This document shows, one piece after another, positions 26,846 to 33,563 of a stretch of DNA of 64,000 bases (within the stretch, counting starts at the first letter, position 1; each line of letters opens with the position of its first letter). The notes beneath the pieces are model-generated. The model worked only from the letters and a program-made list of their open reading frames with translations. It searched no databases and was not told where the DNA came from. The DNA lies in assembly GCF_014207255.1 (NCBI RefSeq), contig NZ_JACHCZ010000003.1:1-64000 (forward strand), given 5' to 3'. The position numbers were made by a program, and so were the translations under genes. Source of the DNA: Pseudomonas sp. JAI120 (GTDB lineage: Bacteria > Pseudomonadota > Gammaproteobacteria > Pseudomonadales > Pseudomonadaceae).

Positions 26846-26922
26846 GATCCACGTCTCACATCACTGACAAATACTGACCAACCCATTAGGCTGCTGGAAT
26901 CACTTCTGGCCGGAAATCAACG

Positions 26923-27897
26923 ATGCCCTATCGAAACCGTTCGGCACTGCCAGCATTGTGCCTGTCACTGCTGTTTACCAGTGCCTTTTCTGCGCAGGCC
27001 GCTGAGGCCCCCGCGCCAGCCGCCGAAAAACCCGTCGAACGCCAGCCCCTGCCCGAGCGTAGCCAGGAAGAGGCCAGCGCGCTGGAACGCAAAATTCCGC
27101 AGCAGGAACAACAACAGTTGCAGGCCGGCAGTGATTCATTCCTTGCCCTGTGGAAACCGGCCAACAGCGCCGAGCCCGAAGGTGTGGTGATTATCGTACC
27201 GGGCGCCGGCGAAAATGCTGACTGGCCGCAAGCAATCGGTCCGTTGCGACAGAAATTGCCGGATGCCAATTGGGGCAGTCTCAGTCTTTCGCTACCGGAC
27301 GTGAGCGTAGACACCCTGCCGCCGCGCGTCATGGAAGCGCCCAACGCCACCGTCGACACCAGCAGTAAAGAAGCGAGCACCGCCGACAAACCGATCGAGC
27401 AAGCTGCCAGCGCCGAGGCGGAAGGCACCGACCCGGCGGTGGTGCCGGGCGCCGACGAGCAGGACAAGACCGACGCCTCGCGCATCTTTGCGCGCATCGA
27501 TGCCGCCGTGGCCTTTGCCCAGACCCAGAGCGCACGCACTGTGGTGCTGGTGGGCCATGGCACCGGCGCCTGGTGGGCGGCGCGTTACCTGAGTGAAAAA
27601 CAACCCTCCCAGGTGCAGAAGCTCGTGATGGTCGCGGCCAAGACGCCCACCGGGCGCCATCCCGACGTGCAGCAACTGGCCCCCGGCCTGAAACTGCCGA
27701 CGGCCGACGTCTTCTATCAAGACAACGCTCAAGCACGCAAAAACGCCCTGGCACGCGCCCAGGCCGCGAAGCGTTTGAAGAATGATGGTTATAAGCAGGT
27801 GTCATTGAAGACCCTGCCCGGCAACAACGCCGCCGAGCAGGAACAGTTGTATCGCCGGATTCGCGGCTGGTTGAGCCCGCAGGCCAGCGCCGACTGA
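26923..27897 (+). CDS. DUF3530 alpha/beta-hydrolase-like exported protein
   Basis: Exported protein of 324 residues with a signal peptide cleaved after about residue 27 (SAFSAQAAEA). After a Glu/Gln-rich linker comes a DUF3530 domain with an alpha/beta-hydrolase look: VVIIVPGAGENADWP and VVLVGHGTGAWWAARYL. The nucleophile-elbow position reads GHGTG, so the usual serine is replaced and classical esterase activity is doubtful. A variable acidic insert (about 145-185) interrupts the fold. It is divergent from agtS. Function unknown. Confidence 0.75.
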   Translation: MPYRNRSALPALCLSLLFTSAFSAQAAEAPAPAAEKPVERQPLPERSQEEASALERKIPQQEQQQLQAGSDSFLALWKPANSAEPEGVVIIVPGAGENADWPQAIGPLRQKLPDANWGSLSLSLPDVSVDTLPPRVMEAPNATVDTSSKEASTADKPIEQAASAEAEGTDPAVVPGADEQDKTDASRIFARIDAAVAFAQTQSARTVVLVGHGTGAWWAARYLSEKQPSQVQKLVMVAAKTPTGRHPDVQQLAPGLKLPTADVFYQDNAQARKNALARAQAAKRLKNDGYKQVSLKTLPGNNAAEQEQLYRRIRGWLSPQASAD

Positions 27898-27941
27898 GGA
27901 TCAGCGCAAAACCAATGTGGTTATCCGTGAAAGAGTGGCCT

Positions 27942-28709
27942 CTAACGGAAATCCCGGCGCTCGCGAATCAACGCATAGGCGTTGTGCAGTTCACGGGTGC
28001 GCTCGGTCGCCTCACGCACTTGCGCAGGGCTGGCACCACTGCCGGCCACCTTGTCCGGATGGTGACGGCTCAGCAGACGGCGATAGGCACGCTTGATGGC
28101 CGAGGGCTCTGTGGTAGCTGTCACACCGAGCAAGCGCAACGCTTCCTGATAGGTCGTACCGCGATTGACCAGCGGCTTGCGCTCAGGAGTGTAGTCGGCC
28201 GCCAATGCCTGGAGCTGTTGCGGTGTCCAGCCCAACCACTTACCCCACAGGTCGATCAAATCGCGCTCGGCGGCGTCCGCCTTGCCGTCCGCCCAGACCA
28301 TCCGCCAGCAGGCCCGCAATACCCCTTCCGCCGCATGGGGTTGGGCCTTGAGCACACGCAGGTAGCGGCGTACCCGGTCGGAACCGGATTTGCCTCGGTT
28401 GAACGCCGCAATCGCGCGGCGCTGGGCCGACTCGGTCATGTCCAGCGAGCGCATTTCTTGCCGCGCCTGCTGGATATGCCCATCCACCACACGCCCATTG
28501 CTTTTAGCCAGGCGCCCGAGCAACACAAACAATAACTCGTCATTGCGTAACGCCGGACGCCCGCCCAAGCGCTCGCGCAACTGTGCCCAACTGTGCAGTT
28601 GCATGCGGCGATCCAGCGCCTGCCCCAACAGCGCACCCAACAAGGCCCCCGGAATACTGGCTATGGCAAAACCAGCCCCGGCGCCGATCAGCGTCCCTGG
28701 CCACAACAT
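27942..28709 (-). CDS. DjlA-like DnaJ co-chaperone
   Basis: TerB-DnaJ protein, 255 residues, start MLWPGTLIGAGAGFA. An N-terminal glycine-rich hydrophobic segment (about 1-30) can anchor the inner membrane. A TerB-like helical domain follows and the protein ends with a J domain containing the HPD motif (SRHHPDKVAG), which stimulates DnaK. The gene overlaps the regulatory space of murU: its ATG begins 2 nt past the murU stop. The open frame upstream to 28772 is a shadow of murU coding. Confidence 0.88.
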   Translation of the reverse strand: MLWPGTLIGAGAGFAIASIPGALLGALLGQALDRRMQLHSWAQLRERLGGRPALRNDELLFVLLGRLAKSNGRVVDGHIQQARQEMRSLDMTESAQRRAIAAFNRGKSGSDRVRRYLRVLKAQPHAAEGVLRACWRMVWADGKADAAERDLIDLWGKWLGWTPQQLQALAADYTPERKPLVNRGTTYQEALRLLGVTATTEPSAIKRAYRRLLSRHHPDKVAGSGASPAQVREATERTRELHNAYALIRERRDFR

Positions 28710-28710
28710 G

Positions 28711-29385
28711 CTACTGCCCCGCTGTGAGCAGGGTTTCGACGTGCGCCAGGCGCTCCAACGTGCCGACATCAATCCAGCGTCCCGCCATGTGTTCCCCCGT
28801 TACCAAACCTTTTGCCATGGCCGCACGCAGCAGCGGCGCCAGCTTGAAGGCACCGGCGCTGCAACCCTCGAACAGCCGGGGGTCTAGCACTGAAATGCCA
28901 CTGAAGGTCAGGTTATCGGCACCGGGCGCCGCATCATGAAGCAAGCCCTGATCAAGGTAGAAATCACCGCCCGAGGGATGATGTGCCGGGTTATCGACCA
29001 TCACCAAATGGGCCAGGCCTTGGAGCGGTTGCTTGAGCCGGTTGAGGTCGTAGTCGGTCCAGATATCGCCGTTGACCACCAGGAACGGCTCATCCCCCAG
29101 CAACGGCAGCGCCTGGAAAATCCCGCCACCGGTTTCCAGCGGTTCGCCCTCCGGGGAGTAGCGAATGCGCAGGCCGAACTGCGCACCATCGCCCAGATAG
29201 CTTTCGATCTGCTGGCCGAGCCAGGCATGGTTGATAACGATATCGGTGAAACCGGCCTTGGCCAGCGCCTCCAGGTGGTACTCGATCAGGCGCTTGCCGC
29301 CGGCCTGCACCAGCGGCTTAGGGGTGTGCAACGTCAGCGGGCGCATCCGCTCGCCTTTGCCGGCGGCCAGGATCATGGCCTTCAT
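28711..29385 (-). CDS. murU: N-acetylmuramate-1-phosphate uridylyltransferase
   Basis: Makes UDP-MurNAc from MurNAc-1-phosphate and UTP, a step of the peptidoglycan recycling bypass that avoids de novo synthesis and fosfomycin inhibition (established in Pseudomonas). The 224-residue protein begins MKAMILAAGKGERMRPLT with the nucleotidyltransferase loop and has VNGDIWTDYD metal-binding and LETGGGI substrate segments. It overlaps amgK by 4 nt, the conserved pairing. Confidence 0.94.
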   Translation of the reverse strand: MKAMILAAGKGERMRPLTLHTPKPLVQAGGKRLIEYHLEALAKAGFTDIVINHAWLGQQIESYLGDGAQFGLRIRYSPEGEPLETGGGIFQALPLLGDEPFLVVNGDIWTDYDLNRLKQPLQGLAHLVMVDNPAHHPSGGDFYLDQGLLHDAAPGADNLTFSGISVLDPRLFEGCSAGAFKLAPLLRAAMAKGLVTGEHMAGRWIDVGTLERLAHVETLLTAGQ

Positions 29386-30407
29386 ACGCTGGCCTCAACG
29401 GGTTGGCGCAGGCTGGTCAGCAACTCGCCCAATTCGCTCAACTCCGCACGATCCGCGAGCACCGCCTCTATATAAGCAAAGAAGCGCGGTACATCGGCCA
29501 GATAGCGTGGCTTGCCGTCACGATGGCAAATGCGTGCAAAGATGCCGATGACCTTGAGATGGCGCTGCACGCCCATGAGATCGCTGGCGCGCAGGAAGTC
29601 TTCGAAATCCGGCTGTACCGGAATGCCGACCTGGGCCGCACGCTCCCAATAGCTGCGTTGCCATTCGCGTACGCGGGCCTGGGGCCAACTGAGGAAGGCG
29701 TCCTTGAACAGGCAGGTGATGTCGTAGGTGACCGGACCATACACTGCATCCTGGAAATCCAGCACGCCAGGGTTCAGCTCGCTGATCATCAGGTTGCGTG
29801 GCATATAGTCGCGGTGCACCAGCACTTTGGGTTGCGCCAGGGCGCTGTCGATCAAGTGATCGCTGACACGCTGCCAAAGTGCCTGCTGCTGAGTATCCAG
29901 CTCGATACCCAAGTGTCGGCGCACGTACCATTCAGGAAACAATTCGAGCTCGCGTCGCAGCAAGGCGACGTCATAGCTGGGCAGTGGCGCGTCCATCGGC
30001 AACTGCTGATAAGCCAGCAAGGCGTCGATGGCATCAGCAAACAACTGATCGGCGTTTTCGTCGTTTATCACGTCCAGATAGGTTTTTCTGCCCAGGTCAT
30101 TGAGCAAAAGAAAGCCTCGGGGCAAGTCTTGCGCATAAATTTTCGGAACATTTATTCCCGAAGTGGATAGCAAATACGCGATATCGACGAAAGGTTTGCA
30201 GTTTTCCTGGGGGGGTGGCGCGTCCATTATCACGAAAGTTCGACCGCCGCCGTCCCAACGGAAATAGCGCCTGAAACTCGCGTCGCTGCTGGCCGCAGTC
30301 AATGTGGCCGGGGGTACGGCACCCCAGCCTTGAGCGTTGAAAAGGATCGGCAACTGCTCATCCAGCCAGACTTCCAGCTGTTGTAAACGTAGATCTTGCT
30401 CGGGCAT
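29382..30407 (-). CDS. amgK: N-acetylmuramate/N-acetylglucosamine kinase
   Basis: Phosphorylates MurNAc at the anomeric carbon to feed MurU. The 341-residue APH-fold kinase has the catalytic loop VLVHRDYMPRNLMI and the metal-binding DFQDAVYGPVTYDI. GGAG lies 9 nt before the ATG, and a 6-bp hairpin (30421-30436) precedes it. A GATAAT -10-like hexamer at 30453-30458 suggests its promoter. In other pseudomonads it is divergent from lptD with a short gap; here 3.1 kb separate the two starts. Confidence 0.94.
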   Translation of the reverse strand: MPEQDLRLQQLEVWLDEQLPILFNAQGWGAVPPATLTAASSDASFRRYFRWDGGGRTFVIMDAPPPQENCKPFVDIAYLLSTSGINVPKIYAQDLPRGFLLLNDLGRKTYLDVINDENADQLFADAIDALLAYQQLPMDAPLPSYDVALLRRELELFPEWYVRRHLGIELDTQQQALWQRVSDHLIDSALAQPKVLVHRDYMPRNLMISELNPGVLDFQDAVYGPVTYDITCLFKDAFLSWPQARVREWQRSYWERAAQVGIPVQPDFEDFLRASDLMGVQRHLKVIGIFARICHRDGKPRYLADVPRFFAYIEAVLADRAELSELGELLTSLRQPVEASV

Positions 30408-30471
30408 TACAAGGGTCTCCGACGGCGCTAGCCGTCAAGCGGGGCATGCTTTATTATCACGCATCTTGTGC

Positions 30472-30678
30472 GACACGCGTAGCGTGTCTCCAGGTTGGCG
30501 GTGAGACGTCATCGTCAAGGGTTTTCCGCAAGGAAACCGATAGCCCGGTAGCCAATCCGGGAAACAAAACAGCCCAGGGGTCCCACTGCTTAGAAGGACT
30601 CGTTGTCGCTGCGGCGACAATAGCGAACCCCAAAGCCGCTTAGCACTCAGAAGCGCGGCTATGGTCCGATTTTCGGAC
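30472..30678 (+). other. Array of closely packed hairpins upstream of a mini-ORF
   Basis: Seven stem-loops occur in about 200 nt: 30472-30488 (GACACGC/GCGTGTC), 30505-30516, 30520-30538 (GNRA loop GCAA), 30544-30561 (CCCGG/CCGGG), 30603-30620 (TTGTCGC/GCGACAA, inside an outer GGGGT/ACCCC clamp 30577-30631), 30634-30660 and 30664-30678 (GTCCGA/TCGGAC). Such density is far above the surrounding DNA and suggests a structured RNA read rightwards into the 52-residue ORF. No known RNA family is recognised. Confidence 0.55.
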
Positions 30679-30712
30679 TGGGAGTGCCTACTTCACTACT
30701 GATGAGGTCGTT

Positions 30713-30871
30713 ATGCATAAACGTCTGGCTCAAAAAGCAGATGTATCTGCAGTTCAGGTAGAAATGCGGAAATTCATTTCAGATACTCTGAACAGAATGA
30801 CCTGGAACTTCGGCTTGATGACGCTGGTTTCAACCATCGTCATGGTTACTGCCATGTTCCTAATCAGATAG
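30713..30871 (+). CDS. 52-residue membrane mini-protein
   Basis: ATG at 30713 with TGAGG 5 nt upstream, ending TAG at 30871. The first 32 residues are charged and look helical (MHKRLAQKADVSAVQVEMRK), with a heptad-like pattern. The last 20 (FGLMTLVSTIVMVTAMFLIR) form one hydrophobic helix ending in Arg, so a tail-anchored inner-membrane protein is expected. The codons are clearly more AT-rich than in neighbouring genes. It resembles the general coiled-coil-plus-helix type of phage or plasmid mini-proteins, but I recognise no family. A type I toxin is possible given the structured flanks. Confidence 0.5.
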   Translation: MHKRLAQKADVSAVQVEMRKFISDTLNRMTWNFGLMTLVSTIVMVTAMFLIR

Positions 30872-30881
30872 TGCATCCACA

Positions 30882-31052
30882 TAGGTCTCACGACCTACCC
30901 ATGCGGGAAGAATCCCCGCAGGGATTCCTCCTGCCTTAAACAGGAGGAAATACTCTTTGAGCGTGCTGCCTTGCAGTCCCCCGCTCATATCAAACCGGAG
31001 ACACGAGCGAAAACTCTGTCTGTCATTGTCCAACTATCTTGCTCTGAGATAG
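30882..31052 (+). other. Second hairpin cluster between mini-ORF and group II intron
   Basis: Six stem-loops in 170 nt: 30882-30897 (TAGGTC/GACCTA), 30902-30920 (TGCGGG/CCCGCA), 30925-30949 (9-bp TTCCTCCTG/CAGGAGGAA), 30959-30986 (two nested stems), 30999-31021 and 31034-31052 (CTATCT/AGATAG). None is followed by a T run, so they do not look like terminators. With the first cluster they bracket the mini-ORF. A further imperfect GCGTGC/GCACGC hairpin lies beyond the intron, before lptD. Confidence 0.5.
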
Positions 31053-31710
31053 CAGCGGACTCGTTGTGCGACCAACGATAGCCTAGGAAAACATGCGTCA
31101 CTGGTAACGGTGGGGTGTGAAGCTTTTCCGACAATGTAGTCCCCATCAGGGTGTGCTTTTGCCGTGAGGCAAAGTACAGACGCTCGGAGCAGTACCGGGT
31201 CGAGACGCTAGGCTGGTTGGCATGGGTAACGTAAGTGAACTGCTGATAAACGCCGTAATGATAAACATGCCAAAACTGCTGTTAGGCATGGACCAAAAGG
31301 TATGGGGCCAGATATTCCTGTGGGATGTGGGAATACGTCGCTACAAGGCCTCCGGTGAAAAGGCAGACCCTAAACCAATCGTGTGACAGGCAGGGAACGT
31401 GGTAAGCCCGTATGGCTGCCTTCGGGCAGGTGAACCGCAAGGGGATCTATTGGCTGTGCGGGTATGGGATCGCAGAAAAAGCGAACGCCGGGCTGTAATG
31501 GCGCGGATAGGGGTTGGAACATTACCCCACGGGAAACCGGGCAGACTTCTGCGTGGTCTTTTATCGCATGAACGCTGAGTAAACCTGTCTCAATCATCTT
31601 CGAAGTCCGGCAGTAATGGGCTTCTTATTCATCCACTCCTGACGGGAGCGTCCATTCCCGTCAGGGGATGCGTACGTCTTCTGCTCGGGGAAACTTGAGA
31701 GGAAGGCAGC

Positions 31711-33420
31711 ATGTTAGTACCTAGCCAACTGGCCGGGTCTGCGCCTTCTGGCGTTCCGCAGCATTGGCATGACATCGATTGGTGTCGTGTGCAGCAGAAC
31801 GTACGGGCGATGCAGATTCGGATTGCGAAGGCTTGTCGGGAAGGCAATTGGCGCCGGGTGAAAGCCCTGCAACGGATGCTGACCCGCTCTCGTTCGGCCA
31901 GATATTTGGCCATACGGAGAGTCACTGAAAACCAGGGCAAGCGCACGGCGGGAGTCGACCGCGTGCTCTGGGATACACCCGATGCCAAGTGGAAGGCGGC
32001 AAATGGGTTGAAGCGCCACGGGTATAAACCACGGCCATTACGGCGTGTGTTTATCCCGAAGTCGAATGGAAAGGAACGCCCTCTGGGCATTCCAACCATG
32101 ACTGACAGAGCCATGCAGGCGCTATACCTGCTAGCCCTGGCGCCTATCGCTGAAACCACCGGCGATCCAAACAGCTACGGCTTTCGGATCGAGCGCTCCA
32201 CGGCTGATGCGATGGGACAGTTGTTCGTTTGTCTATCCAAGAAGGCTTCGGCCCAATGGGTCTTGGAAGCGGACATCAAAGGCTGCTTTGACCACATCAA
32301 CCATGACTGGCTGATCGAAAATGTCCCAACGGACAAAGAAATCCTCCGAAAATGGTTGAAAGCTGGAGTGATTCACAAAGGCCAGCTACAGGCAACGAAT
32401 GCCGGTACACCACAGGGCGGGATTATCTCGCCCACCTTGGCGAATTTGGTGCTGGATGGACTGGAATCACAGCTCAAGCAACACCTGGGCGTGACGAAGG
32501 CGAAGAAGCTGAAAATTAACGTGGTGCGATATGCGGATGATTTTGTGATTACCGGTAGCTCGAAAGAGATGCTCGAAAATGAGATCAAACCTTGGGTTGA
32601 GCGGTTTCTCGCGGTGCGAGGATTGCAGCTGTCGCTTGAGAAAACCCACGTCGTCCACATAGATGAAGGTTTCGACTTCCTTGGTTGGAATTTCCGCAAA
32701 TACGGAGGGAAACTCCTGATCAAACCTGCCAAAAAGAACGTGAAAGCGTTCTATAGGAAGGTAAAAGAAGTCATCAGTACTAACAAAGCGGTGAAACAGG
32801 AGGAGTTGATCCGCCTGCTTAATCCGATACTGCGAGGCTGGGCGCTGTATCACCAGCCTGTGGTCGCCAAGAAGGCTTACAGCCGCATGGACCACCAAAT
32901 ATTCCAAGCGCTTTGGCGTTGGGCGAAAAGGCGGCATCCAAACAAAAGTCTCGACTGGGTAAGGGAGAAGTATTTCCAAACCTATGAAAGTCGAAGCTGG
33001 GTGTTCGCCACCACGGTCATAACGGAGTCAGGAGGCAAAGAGGCAATTCGGTTATACGCCCTAGAGGCCACGCCGATTGAGAGGCACAGGAAGATCAGCG
33101 GGGATTTCAATCCGTTTGATCCCTCTATGGAGGAAATGGGAGAGGCATTGCGGATGTCCCGGATGCTCGGGAAATTGAAGTACCGCAAACAAATTCTTCA
33201 TCTATTTCAATCCCAAAAAGGACTGTGCGTACTATGCAAAAGCCCAATATCTAGGGAGACTGGGTGGCACGACCACCACATCATTTATCGCTCACAAGGC
33301 GGTGGTGACTCGCTGGACAACCGGGTACTATTGCATCCCATTTGCCACCAGCAGCTTCACGCTCGTGGACTAACAGTGTACAAACCGGCTCCCCCAAGGG
33401 GGGGCTTCGTAAAGACTTGA
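31711..33420 (+). CDS. ltrA: Group II intron-encoded reverse transcriptase/maturase with HNH endonuclease
   Basis: Intron-encoded protein of 569 residues that assists splicing and retrohoming. The N-terminal RT0-RT7 region contains IPKSNGKERPLGIPTM and the catalytic YADD (VVRYADDFVITG). A maturase domain X follows (ILRGWALYHQPVV). The C-terminal HNH endonuclease has CVLCK, WHDHHIIY and NRVLLHPICHQQLH, all needed residues present, so target-primed integration should be possible. An SD-like GAGAGGAAGG lies 5-14 nt before the ATG. Stop codon overlaps the first bases of domain V. Confidence 0.93.
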   Translation: MLVPSQLAGSAPSGVPQHWHDIDWCRVQQNVRAMQIRIAKACREGNWRRVKALQRMLTRSRSARYLAIRRVTENQGKRTAGVDRVLWDTPDAKWKAANGLKRHGYKPRPLRRVFIPKSNGKERPLGIPTMTDRAMQALYLLALAPIAETTGDPNSYGFRIERSTADAMGQLFVCLSKKASAQWVLEADIKGCFDHINHDWLIENVPTDKEILRKWLKAGVIHKGQLQATNAGTPQGGIISPTLANLVLDGLESQLKQHLGVTKAKKLKINVVRYADDFVITGSSKEMLENEIKPWVERFLAVRGLQLSLEKTHVVHIDEGFDFLGWNFRKYGGKLLIKPAKKNVKAFYRKVKEVISTNKAVKQEELIRLLNPILRGWALYHQPVVAKKAYSRMDHQIFQALWRWAKRRHPNKSLDWVREKYFQTYESRSWVFATTVITESGGKEAIRLYALEATPIERHRKISGDFNPFDPSMEEMGEALRMSRMLGKLKYRKQILHLFQSQKGLCVLCKSPISRETGWHDHHIIYRSQGGGDSLDNRVLLHPICHQQLHARGLTVYKPAPPRGGFVKT

Positions 33421-33493
33421 GCCGTATGCGCTGAAAGGCGCACGTACGGTTTTTAGGGGGGAGCAGACCAGAAATGGTCTGTTCCTACCCAAC
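33419..33493 (+). ncRNA. Group II intron domains V and VI
   Basis: Domain V spans 33419-33452, with the AGC catalytic triad at its base, a GAAA tetraloop (CTGAAAGG) and the CACGTACGGT 3' strand. Domain VI follows with stem GCAGACC/GGTCTGT and the bulged adenosine in CCTACCC. These are the catalytic and branch-point elements of the ribozyme and look intact. Confidence 0.85.
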
Positions 33494-33563
33494 TTTCAGA
33501 CCATCGAGAGGCGTGCGGCCCAAACCGCGGGCAGATGGCACGCAGGAAGCCCGGACTAATAAG

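Larger units (their letters stand above)
31066..33493 (+). mobile_element. Complete group II intron with RT-maturase-HNH protein
   Basis: The 5' end GTGCGACC matches the group II consensus GUGYG. The 645-nt RNA section (domains I-III, start of IV) precedes the ORF; domain V and VI follow it, and the 3' end CCTACCCAAC places a bulged A seven nt from an AC terminus. Length is 2428 bp. 5' exon ends GGACTCGTT and 3' exon begins TTTCAGACC. It sits on the same strand as lptD, 70 bp before its start codon, so splicing would restore the leader. Confidence 0.88.

Noticed and set aside
30468..30475. A second GTGCGAC resembling a group II intron 5' end.
   Set aside because: No matching domain V or VI belongs to it and the following hairpins do not resemble intron domain I. 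The complete intron starts at 31066.
30698..30712. CTGATGA core suggesting a hammerhead ribozyme.
   Set aside because: The required stem II and GAAA core segment are missing around it; the motif overlaps the SD of the mini-ORF.
31370..31597. 75-codon minus-strand frame inside the intron RNA.
   Set aside because: It lies in the structured ribozyme part and has no support.
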